Shown here one piece after another: positions 1-5,455 of a stretch of 5,455 bases of DNA. The DNA is taken from positions 1 through 5,455 of the forward strand of contig SHWK01000079.1 in NCBI GenBank assembly GCA_009693885.1, read 5' to 3'. Origin of the DNA: Rickettsiales bacterium. GTDB taxonomy: Bacteria > Pseudomonadota > Alphaproteobacteria > Rickettsiales > UBA1997. The position numbers and the translations under genes are program-made. Each line of letters starts with the position of its first letter. The first letter of the stretch is position 1. The notes beneath the pieces are model-generated. The model was not told where the DNA came from. It searched no databases and saw only the letters and a program-made list of their open reading frames with translations.

Positions 1-49
1 TATAAATGCTGGCTCAAAATAGTTTTTGAAATTAGCGCTAAATAAAAAT

Positions 50-670
50 ATGAAAATAATTTCTGAAAACGATCCTCAGGTCATTTCTCTCGCGGTTGAT
101 TTTTTGCGTGCAGGAAAAATTATTTCCTTCGCTACCGATACCGTTTATGGAGTTGCGGTTGATGCTTCTAATTACAATGCAATAGAGCGGCTTTATGTTA
201 TAAAAAAGCGCAATAAAAATAAGCCAATTGCAATTTTTTTACCAGATTTATCAATGGCGGAAAAAATTTTTATATTTAGTGATGAGGCCAGAAAATTTGC
301 AAAAAAATTCTTACAAATTTCCCTAACTCTAGTTTTAAAAAAACGCCACGATTCTTTGATGATATTAGCTTCCAACCTTAACAATGGTGATGAGTTTTTG
401 GGATTTAGAATCGTTGAAAAAAAATTTATTATTGAATTATTAAAAAATTTTGGTGGAATTATGGCGGTAACAAGCGCCAATGTTTCTGGTCTTGAGGATT
501 CTATTTCAGCGGATCAAGTAAAAAAATATTTTAATTTTAATGAAATTGATTTATTAATTGATGGTGGAGTTTGTGAGAAGAAAAATCCTTCAGCAGTAAT
601 AAAAATTGATGACAAGATTACAATCTTGCGCGAAGGAGGGGGTTTTAATATTAATTCAAATATATTATGA
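50..670 (+). CDS. tsaC: L-threonylcarbamoyladenylate synthase (short TsaC/Sua5/YrdC type)
   Basis: Cytosolic enzyme that makes threonylcarbamoyl-AMP from threonine, bicarbonate and ATP, the first step of the t6A37 modification of ANN-decoding tRNAs. The 206 residues hold a YrdC domain only, without the C-terminal Sua5 domain. Visible family motifs are TDTVYG (29-34), the basic KKRNKNKP (52-59), GFR (118-120), TSANVSG (141-147), PSAVIKI (180-186) and ILREGG (192-197). The segment that normally reads PGPLTLVL is QISLTLVL here (89-96), so the usual Pro-Gly-Pro is lost. The ATG at 50 was chosen because MKIISENDP leads straight into the domain. A TTG at 26 in the same frame would add eight residues (MKLALNKN) and cannot be excluded; neither start has a good Shine-Dalgarno. 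The stop overlaps the next gene's start (ATGA). The family call is firm; full activity is inferred. Confidence 0.93.
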   Translation: MKIISENDPQVISLAVDFLRAGKIISFATDTVYGVAVDASNYNAIERLYVIKKRNKNKPIAIFLPDLSMAEKIFIFSDEARKFAKKFLQISLTLVLKKRHDSLMILASNLNNGDEFLGFRIVEKKFIIELLKNFGGIMAVTSANVSGLEDSISADQVKKYFNFNEIDLLIDGGVCEKKNPSAVIKIDDKITILREGGGFNINSNIL

Positions 671-1299
671 AAACAATAATGGAGGTATTGCGCAGGCCAT
701 TAATAAAAATTATCGCTCTAATGCTTGTGATATATTTTGGATTATTTTCTAATAAAAAAGATCCAGATAGTCTGGGCAATCGACTATCTTCACAGAGCAT
801 AAAAGAGAGTTTTGGCGAAATTCATGAAAAGAGTAATTTTATTCTAGCCAATATTGACAGAGCTCATCAAATGAGTGGCAAAGAGGTTCATACCGGAGAG
901 GATCCATCGCAAAACTTTAACGTTGTTACGACTCAAGATTACGCATCAGGCTCTGGAGATGAGCAATTAAAATGTGGTGATGTGGCTGAAATTTCTTATG
1001 ATATTCGCGTGGTTGGTAGTAATAACTCACTTGAATTTGTTGCAAAAGAAAACCTAATCATCGGCAGCAACTCCAATTCTTTGCTTGAGCAAAAAATTAT
1101 AGATATGAAAACTGGCGGAGTTAGAATAATAACTGTTCCTCGTGATTTTAAATCAGGTAATAAAAAATTAGCTTTTTTATTAAAATTTAATGAAGCAGCT
1201 TTGCAATACACTGTTTCTTTGCTTAAATTTAGCGCCGCCAACAGCGGTACTGTAAGTTGCACTACTAATAACGATCAATTAAAGAAAGATGCGGAATAA
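667..1299 (+). CDS. Membrane-anchored protein with a divergent FKBP-like domain
   Basis: 210-residue protein of no recognised specific function. Residues 11-27 form one hydrophobic segment after basic residues (RRPLIK), so it is probably anchored in the inner membrane with the rest in the periplasm. Residues 30-98 are polar and low in structure. Residues 100-188 follow the FKBP fold order: CGDVAEISYDIRV (first strand, Y111), LIIGSNS (131-137), then IIDMKTGGVRIITVP (144-158, like the FKBP 'gMk.G.kr.i.iP' stretch), and a last strand LQYTVSLLKF (179-188). Several ligand-pocket positions of classic FKBPs, including the FD pair, the central Trp and the YG after the 'iP' strand, are not evident, so isomerase activity is doubtful and a chaperone or scaffold role is possible. 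C103 and C198 are its only cysteines and could form a disulfide. The start overlaps tsaC by 4 bases and the end overlaps yciB by 11, implying cotranscription. It is a real gene; the fold call is an inference. Confidence 0.8.
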   Translation: MKTIMEVLRRPLIKIIALMLVIYFGLFSNKKDPDSLGNRLSSQSIKESFGEIHEKSNFILANIDRAHQMSGKEVHTGEDPSQNFNVVTTQDYASGSGDEQLKCGDVAEISYDIRVVGSNNSLEFVAKENLIIGSNSNSLLEQKIIDMKTGGVRIITVPRDFKSGNKKLAFLLKFNEAALQYTVSLLKFSAANSGTVSCTTNNDQLKKDAE

Positions 1300-1855
1300 A
1301 TCAAAAGAAAATTGGCTAAAGTTTTTATGTGATTATTTTCCGCTGATAATTTTTATTGCTGTTTATAAATTTTCTACCGCACCCAATCCTTTGTTGCCAG
1401 CAACTCTTTGCCTTTTAGTTGCTAGTTTTGTTGTATTAATAATTGCTTATATTTTAACCAAGAAAATTGCGAAAATGCCGCTAATTTCTGCAATAATTCT
1501 GGGAATTTTTGGTGGCATGACGCTGATTTCGGGCGATGATTTATTCATTAAAATTAAGCCAACTTTAATCAATTCTTTATTCGCGATTGTTTTATTTTAT
1601 GGATATTTTACCAAAAAACCACTAATCAAGCATTTGCTTGGTGAGAGCATGCAAATGGAGGATCGCGCTTGGTTAATTTTATCTTTGCGCTGGGGATTAT
1701 TTTTTATTTTCTTGGCCACTTTAAATGAAGTTATCCGGCGTAATTTTTCTACTGATTTTTGGGTGAGTTTTAAGCTATTTGGTGTTTTTTCAATTTCGAT
1801 GATTTTTACAATCTCGCAAGTGCCATTTATGATTAAAAATATGAAGGCGAAATAG
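1289..1855 (+). CDS. yciB: Inner-membrane-spanning protein YciB / septation protein A (IspZ family)
   Basis: Polytopic inner-membrane protein of 188 residues, close to the usual family length of about 180. YciB/IspZ is linked to cell-envelope integrity and intracellular septation; its biochemical activity is not established. About five hydrophobic segments are visible, roughly at 17-28, 36-57, 66-81, 92-107 and 128-146, with another at 162-181. Family signatures are the N-terminal FPLIIFIAVYKF (17-28), GGMTLISGDDLFIKIKPT (75-92), the RW pair (134-135), LNEVIRR (145-151) and STDFWVSFK (154-162). The ATG at 1289 lies inside the end of the preceding gene, with a weak purine run (AAAGAAAG) immediately before it, so translation is probably coupled to that gene. 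It converges on coq7 with a 50-base gap. Assignment rests on several separate conserved blocks. Confidence 0.92.
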   Translation: MRNKSKENWLKFLCDYFPLIIFIAVYKFSTAPNPLLPATLCLLVASFVVLIIAYILTKKIAKMPLISAIILGIFGGMTLISGDDLFIKIKPTLINSLFAIVLFYGYFTKKPLIKHLLGESMQMEDRAWLILSLRWGLFFIFLATLNEVIRRNFSTDFWVSFKLFGVFSISMIFTISQVPFMIKNMKAK

Positions 1856-1905
1856 CGAAGATTATGGGTTCAAAAATCATAGCAATTATCGCGGCAAAAT
1901 CAAAG

Positions 1906-2463
1906 CTAAATTCTTTTTGAAACCGCAATCGCAAATTTTGTAGATAATTTTACTAGTGCCGAGAGCGGCTTAAAATAAGGCAATTCAGCCGCTTTATTTT
2001 CATAGCCAATATCGCGATGCTCCAATTCTTCTTCGCGAAATTTCTCAATTTTATTTTTTAGAGCAGAAATTTTTTCACGCTCGTTGCTATTTAAATTTTT
2101 TTCCTCTTTCGTGATTAAATCTAGCTGCTGCTGATAGTGTTCATCAATGACCTCTTCAACTGCTGTAGTGCAGCACATTGCGGCTCTTCTATCTAATAAA
2201 CCAGTTACAAATCCCAAGGCAAATCCACCAATTTTCCACAAAGGCTGCATCACTGTTGGGCGAATTTTTTGCGCAGAAATTTCTTTGTTAAAATAATCAA
2301 AATGAACATCTTCTTGATCTTTCATATGTTGCACTAATTCAACGCTGGCATGGTCGCGCTTTAATTTTAATGCGGCGATTTGTCCAGCATAAATCACTTT
2401 TGCACCAAATTCACCAGCGTGATTTACGCGGATAATCTCAGAAATTTTTTGTTTATTTAGCAT
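1906..2463 (-). CDS. coq7: Demethoxyubiquinone hydroxylase (COQ7 family)
   Basis: Di-iron monooxygenase that hydroxylates demethoxyubiquinone (5-demethoxyubiquinol to 5-hydroxyubiquinol) late in aerobic ubiquinone synthesis, as a peripheral membrane protein. The 185-residue protein is full length for the short alphaproteobacterial and mitochondrial form. Iron-binding positions are all present: E18 in IRVNHAGEFGA, E51 and H54 in DQEDVH, E103/E104 in AVEEVIDEHY, and E146 and H149 in EEELEHRDIG. The RPTVMQPLWKIGGFALG block (68-84) matches the conserved hydrophobic helix region associated with membrane and quinone access. The stretch at about 118-145 is rich in charged residues and likely helical. 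The gene lies 2 bases downstream of rlmH on the same strand, so the two are almost certainly cotranscribed. No truncation or missing ligand is seen. It implies aerobic respiration. Confidence 0.95.
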   Translation of the reverse strand: MLNKQKISEIIRVNHAGEFGAKVIYAGQIAALKLKRDHASVELVQHMKDQEDVHFDYFNKEISAQKIRPTVMQPLWKIGGFALGFVTGLLDRRAAMCCTTAVEEVIDEHYQQQLDLITKEEKNLNSNEREKISALKNKIEKFREEELEHRDIGYENKAAELPYFKPLSALVKLSTKFAIAVSKRI

Positions 2464-2465
2464 AA

Positions 2466-2930
2466 TTATTCTTTATGATAAGGATGCCCAGCAATAATTG
2501 ATTGCGACCGATAAAGCTGCTCAATCAACATTGCGCGCACCATTAAATGGGGAAACGTCATTAATCCAAGTGCGATTTTTAAATTAGCTAATCCAATGAT
2601 TTCGCTAGATAGTCCATTGGATCCGCCAATCAAAAACGTTAAATTTGAATTGCCTTTTACTGCAAAATCAGCAATTAATTTTGCAAAATTTTGGCTAGTA
2701 AACTCTTTACCTTTTTCATCAAGAGCAATAATGACGGAGCCTGATTTTATTGCCTTGGCAATTAATCTTCCTTCACCTTCTTTAATTTTATCAACTGATA
2801 AATTATGGGCATTTTTTAAATCTAGCTCTTTAAGCTCAATATCCCACTTCATCCGCTTGAGATAATTTTCAAAAGCGAAACGATGAGGAGAATTTTCAAA
2901 TTTACCGATTGAAATAATTGTGATTTTCAT
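2466..2930 (-). CDS. rlmH: 23S rRNA (pseudouridine-1915-N3)-methyltransferase RlmH
   Basis: Small SPOUT-class methyltransferase that uses S-adenosylmethionine to make m3-pseudouridine at position 1915 in helix 69 of 23S rRNA, on assembled 70S ribosomes. The length of 154 residues is almost the same as the E. coli enzyme (155). The N-terminal strand MKITIISIGK is typical. The cofactor-binding trefoil-knot elements are LDEKGKEFTS (70-79), FLIGGSNGL (99-107), LMTFPHLMVR (123-132), EQLYRSQSI (137-145) and the C-terminal HPYHKE (149-154), whose Tyr-His end is the family hallmark. It is the first gene of a two-gene unit with coq7 and is divergent from coaD, with 40 bases between the two start codons. 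Confidence 0.96.
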   Translation of the reverse strand: MKITIISIGKFENSPHRFAFENYLKRMKWDIELKELDLKNAHNLSVDKIKEGEGRLIAKAIKSGSVIIALDEKGKEFTSQNFAKLIADFAVKGNSNLTFLIGGSNGLSSEIIGLANLKIALGLMTFPHLMVRAMLIEQLYRSQSIIAGHPYHKE

Positions 2931-2970
2931 TCATAATGAGATTCTTGCTATTTATCAAACTAATATTCTT
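2931..2970. promoter_or_regulatory. Short divergent spacer expected to carry rlmH and coaD promoters
   Basis: Forty bases separate the start codons of two divergent genes, so promoters for both must lie here or reach into the opposing genes. The stretch is A/T-rich. A TAATAT at 2961-2966 resembles a -10 box, but it sits too close to the coaD ATG and has no well-spaced -35 partner. On the other strand, AT-rich hexamers such as GATAAA are present but also lack a good partner. Neither gene has a clear Shine-Dalgarno. The role comes from gene orientation, not from a recognised motif. Confidence 0.3.
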
Positions 2971-3471
2971 ATGAATAAAACAAAAATTGCAATCTATCCT
3001 GGAACTTTCGATCCGATTACCTTTGGCCATCTTGACATTATCAAGCGTGCCAGTGAAATTGTTGATCATTTAATAATTGCGGTTGCTAAAGATACTGCGA
3101 AGAACCCTTTATTTAGCTTAGCGGAGAGGGTAGAGCTAGTGAAGAATGAAGTGGCAAATTTAGGTGGTGATACCAAAATTTCAGTTGAGCAATTTGAGGG
3201 ATTATTGGTTGATTTTGCTGCTAAAAAGAGTGCAAGACTCATTATCCGTGGCCTTCGCGCCGTTTCTGATTTTGAATATGAATTTCAAATGTTTGGTATG
3301 AATGCAAAATTAAATCCCGATATTCAAACGATATTTTTGCCAGCTTCAGAAAATAATCACTTTATCGCATCTAAGTTTGTCAAAGAGGTGGCGCGTCTTG
3401 GTGGTGATGTTACAAAATTTGTTTCGCCTGCTGTAGTCAAAAAACTCAAAACAAAAATGAGGGCCGTTTAA
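2971..3471 (+). CDS. coaD: Phosphopantetheine adenylyltransferase (CoaD)
   Basis: Cytosolic nucleotidyltransferase that joins ATP and 4'-phosphopantetheine to give dephospho-coenzyme A and pyrophosphate, the fourth step of coenzyme A synthesis. The 166 residues are near the usual 160. The nucleotidyltransferase T/HxGH-type signature is seen in YPGTFDPITFGHLDII (9-24; T12, G19, H20). K44 lies in the segment DTAKNPLF (41-48). The conserved IIRGLRAVSDFEYE follows (91-104; R93), and the C-terminal ATP-contacting FIASKFVKEVARLGGDV (131-147) is intact. The ATG at 2971 is chosen because the family starts just before the first strand (KIAIYPG). The frame stays open to a GTG at 2920, but using that would add 17 unconserved residues and overlap the rlmH start. 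The ELM1-family gene follows 45 bases downstream on the same strand. Confidence 0.96.
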   Translation: MNKTKIAIYPGTFDPITFGHLDIIKRASEIVDHLIIAVAKDTAKNPLFSLAERVELVKNEVANLGGDTKISVEQFEGLLVDFAAKKSARLIIRGLRAVSDFEYEFQMFGMNAKLNPDIQTIFLPASENNHFIASKFVKEVARLGGDVTKFVSPAVVKKLKTKMRAV

Positions 3472-3516
3472 TTTGATTAAAAGAGCTAAAATTCTACATA
3501 AATAATAAGCAAAAAA

Positions 3517-4512
3517 ATGCAACAAAATATCAAAGACGAAATCTGGATTTTAGTCGATAATCGCCCCGGAAACTACTCTCAAGCCATTGGTCTCGCTAAT
3601 GAAATTGGCTTCGAATCGCGCATTATTAATATTTCTTACGGATTTTTTTCTTTTTTACCCAACTTTATTTTAAGATCTTATTTGCTTGGAGTAACGCGAG
3701 ACACTAAAATTAAGTTACAAACTTTTGGATATTTCCCTAAATTAATAATCTCTGCGGGGCGAAGATCGGCGCCAGTTGCACTTCATATAAAAAAACAATC
3801 GCAGAATCGCAGCAAAATTGCACAAATCATGAATCCTGAATCTTTGCATGAACAATTTGATTTTATCGTGCTGCCATTTCATGATAAAATCAGTAATAGT
3901 CACAAAAATATTATTCGTACTCTAGGATCGCTAACCAAAACCAATGAACAATCAATCGCTGCAGAATGTGAAAAATTTGATTCATGGTTTCGCGATTATA
4001 AAAAAACTAAAGTTGCAATTTTGATTGGAGGTGATTCAAAAAGTACCACGCTTACCAAAGAATCAGCAGTAAAATTAATCAAAAAATCTTGCGAAATTGC
4101 TAAAAATATGAACGCAAAATTGTTAATTTTAAATAGCCGAAGAACTTCTTCTGTTGTTACAAATGCAATAAAATCAACGCTTTACGGCGATTATAAATTT
4201 TTTAATTGGAAAGAAATTCGCGATGGAGAGAATCCTTATTTAGCAATTGTAGGATTTAGTGATTTTTTTATTGTTACAGGAGATTCGGTTTCAATGATCT
4301 CTGAGGTCTGTTCTACGGGCAAACCAGTATATATTTTTGATGAAAAAAATATCTCCTCTATGAAACATAAAAAATTTCATCAAGAATTGTTTTTGCAGAA
4401 TTATGCGAAAAAAATTGATAAAGCAACTCGCTTATTAGACAATTTCTCAGTAAAAAAGTTGCAAGAAACAAAAAGAGTTGCGATGATAATTCAGAATGCG
4501 TTGAAGAATTAA
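3517..4512 (+). CDS. ELM1-family protein (mitochondrial fission ELM1-like, GT-B-like fold)
   Basis: 331-residue protein of the family named after the plant mitochondrial fission factor ELM1, which is common in alphaproteobacteria. Its bacterial function is not established. The layout resembles a two-domain GT-B glycosyltransferase fold, so sugar transfer to an envelope component is possible but unproven. Motifs seen are WILVDNRPGNYSQAIGLA (10-27), ISAGRRSAPVAL (79-89), QIMNP (103-107), VLPFHD (118-123), the glycine-rich ILIGGDSK (168-175) opening the second domain, LNSRRTS (205-211) and TGDSVSMISEVCSTGKPVYI (254-273), the usual nucleotide-sugar-site region of such folds. No signal peptide or clear membrane helix is seen, so it is probably cytosolic or peripheral. 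In the 45 bases upstream, TTGATT (3473-3478) and TACATA (3495-3500) are 16 bases apart and could be a weak promoter; otherwise it reads through from coaD. The next gene starts 5 bases after the stop. Confidence 0.88.
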   Translation: MQQNIKDEIWILVDNRPGNYSQAIGLANEIGFESRIINISYGFFSFLPNFILRSYLLGVTRDTKIKLQTFGYFPKLIISAGRRSAPVALHIKKQSQNRSKIAQIMNPESLHEQFDFIVLPFHDKISNSHKNIIRTLGSLTKTNEQSIAAECEKFDSWFRDYKKTKVAILIGGDSKSTTLTKESAVKLIKKSCEIAKNMNAKLLILNSRRTSSVVTNAIKSTLYGDYKFFNWKEIRDGENPYLAIVGFSDFFIVTGDSVSMISEVCSTGKPVYIFDEKNISSMKHKKFHQELFLQNYAKKIDKATRLLDNFSVKKLQETKRVAMIIQNALKN

Positions 4513-4517
4513 TTAAT

Positions 4518-5455
4518 ATGCCACTTAAAAAGTTAGTGAGTGCTGAAAATAGCCCGTTTCGCTGCTTTAAAGCCCTGTCTGCTGTTTTATTTATTTTATT
4601 TTTTATATTCTCTTGTTCTGATCAGGGTTGTATCGAAGCTGATGATTTTGGCGAATATGATACCCAGACTCTAGAAATCACATCTAATAGTTCTGCAGAA
4701 AATTGTATTTATGATATCTCTAGGCCTGTTTCTGATGCTTCGCAGGGCAGTGGATTAAAGGCTTGCTTTAATCTTGGGTCAGTGAGCATATATGATGAAA
4801 ATAATGTTGAGCAAACTGGTAACAGTGGTTGCGGAAGTTTACCTGGTGCAAAACACAGAAATCTGTGTGTAACTCAATGTGTTGCCAATTGTAATGCCAA
4901 TATTGGTGTAGGTTCTCCCAATTCAGCAGAGCCAGCTTGGACAGCAACCTCTGGTAAAAATGGAAATCAAAATGGCGGTGTAACCATCAAGCCAAATTCT
5001 CAAGTTTATATCCGAGCAATAGGAATGGTAAGGCTTGGTGATAAATTGCTGTTTCCTAACGTTTTTATATCAGCAGATGATTTTATGCCGCAATCAAAAA
5101 CAACAAATTGGGTAAATCAAAATTTTGATCTTAAGGCTGGAAAGATGGTCAATATTTCTTTTAGTGGCCAAATCAATGATGGTTCTACAATTAATGGTGG
5201 TGTAAATCTAGTAGGAAGAGTTGGTGGTGGTGCTAATGTTGAGATAGATAATAAAGTATATAACGCGAGCAGGAGGCTAGCAATTTATATGATTCGCGCT
5301 CCTGCAGGATATTCTACTGACCCTTTGCAGCCAACAGAACAAGCCCAATATATTGGTGTGCCACTTTTGCCAGATCCTAACATATGGCAATGTACCTATC
5401 TTGGAGCTAATTTAAAGCAATCTACATGTTTCAATAAAAGTTATAAGGATAATGG
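4518..5455 (+). CDS. Exported cysteine-rich protein, probably VirB6-like type IV secretion component (N-terminal part only)
   Basis: Open frame of 312 codons from ATG 4518 to the right edge with no stop, so the gene is cut by the window. Basic residues near the start, then a hydrophobic stretch (about 19-31), end in FIFSC (29-33). This is a signal sequence, possibly a lipoprotein one with C33 lipidated, though F at -2 is not ideal. Just after it comes GCIEADDFGEYD (37-48), which resembles, from memory, the segment after the signal in large Rickettsiales VirB6-like proteins of the P-type (rvh) type IV secretion system. The rest (49-312) is a soluble, Gly/Asn-rich extracytoplasmic region with cysteines at 38, 63, 83, 105, 117, 121, 125, 292 and 304. 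The membrane-spanning TrbL/VirB6 core that would confirm the call should lie beyond the window. The start has only a weak GAAG upstream and sits 5 bases after the ELM1 gene. The coding region is secure; the VirB6 assignment is moderate. Confidence 0.62.
   Translation, partial: MPLKKLVSAENSPFRCFKALSAVLFILFFIFSCSDQGCIEADDFGEYDTQTLEITSNSSAENCIYDISRPVSDASQGSGLKACFNLGSVSIYDENNVEQTGNSGCGSLPGAKHRNLCVTQCVANCNANIGVGSPNSAEPAWTATSGKNGNQNGGVTIKPNSQVYIRAIGMVRLGDKLLFPNVFISADDFMPQSKTTNWVNQNFDLKAGKMVNISFSGQINDGSTINGGVNLVGRVGGGANVEIDNKVYNASRRLAIYMIRAPAGYSTDPLQPTEQAQYIGVPLLPDPNIWQCTYLGANLKQSTCFNKSYKDN

Noticed and set aside
1..45. Possible tail of an upstream gene: frame 1 is open from base 1 to a TAA at 43-45, and frame 2 to a TAG at 20-22.
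   Set aside because: Only 14 and 6 codons are visible and neither resembles a known C-terminus, so no gene end can be supported.
193..480. Minus-strand open frame of 95 codons inside tsaC.
   Set aside because: It is antisense to a well-conserved gene, shows no recognisable domain, and fits a shadow frame in A/T-rich DNA.
633..639. Perfect Shine-Dalgarno-like AAGGAGG upstream of the FKBP-like gene.
   Set aside because: It lies 27 bases before the ATG, there is an in-frame stop (TAA at 646-648) in between, and it encodes the conserved REGG residues of TsaC, so it is explained by coding.
996..1262. Minus-strand open frame of 88 codons inside the FKBP-like gene.
   Set aside because: It is antisense to a gene with coherent fold motifs and operon-like overlaps, and has no family resemblance.
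1855..1892. Imperfect dyad between the convergent yciB and coq7 genes (GCGA...ATT...ATG with CAT...AAT...TCGC), a candidate bidirectional terminator.
   Set aside because: The stem is broken by an internal loop and a bulge, is poor in G/C, has an 11-base loop and no clean U-tract, so it is not a convincing terminator.
2596..2865. Plus-strand open frame of 89 codons inside rlmH.
   Set aside because: It is antisense to RlmH, whose signature motifs are all on the minus strand; there is no independent support.
2920..2970. Upstream GTG start for coaD adding 17 residues.
   Set aside because: The extension is unconserved, overlaps the rlmH start, and the family begins at the KIAIYPG strand just after the ATG at 2971.

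Overview
The window looks like a piece of an AT-rich alphaproteobacterial chromosome, most likely from the order Rickettsiales. The base composition is very A/T-rich, Shine-Dalgarno sequences are weak, and TGA is used as a stop codon (standard code). The gene set also fits: a COQ7-type ubiquinone hydroxylase, an alphaproteobacterial ELM1-family protein, a short TsaC, YciB, and the start of what looks like a Rickettsiales-type VirB6-like secretion gene. From memory, the genus Rickettsia lacks most coenzyme A synthesis genes, so the intact coaD points to another lineage (Anaplasmataceae, Midichloriaceae or a less reduced relative). This placement is an inference from gene content; no search was run.

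Layout: (1) 50-1855, plus strand: a tightly overlapping set of tsaC (tRNA t6A synthesis), a membrane-anchored protein with a degenerate FKBP-like domain, and yciB (inner-membrane envelope protein). Successive genes overlap by 4 and 11 bases. (2) 1906-2930, minus strand: rlmH (23S rRNA pseudouridine methyltransferase) followed 2 bases later by coq7 (ubiquinone synthesis). These converge on yciB across a 50-base gap with no convincing terminator. (3) 2931-2970: a 40-base divergent spacer between rlmH and coaD. (4) 2971-5455, plus strand: coaD (coenzyme A synthesis), an ELM1-family protein, and, after only 5 bases, the first 312 codons of a cysteine-rich exported protein that runs off the right edge and is probably VirB6-like.

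Most of the window is conserved housekeeping: tRNA and rRNA modification, cofactor and quinone synthesis, and envelope maintenance. No RNA genes, CRISPR arrays, insertion sequences or clear long repeats were seen. The least explained parts are the FKBP-like membrane protein in the first operon and the cysteine-rich N-terminal region of the truncated last gene, which also has higher G+C than its neighbour. No stretch longer than 300 bases lacks a gene.
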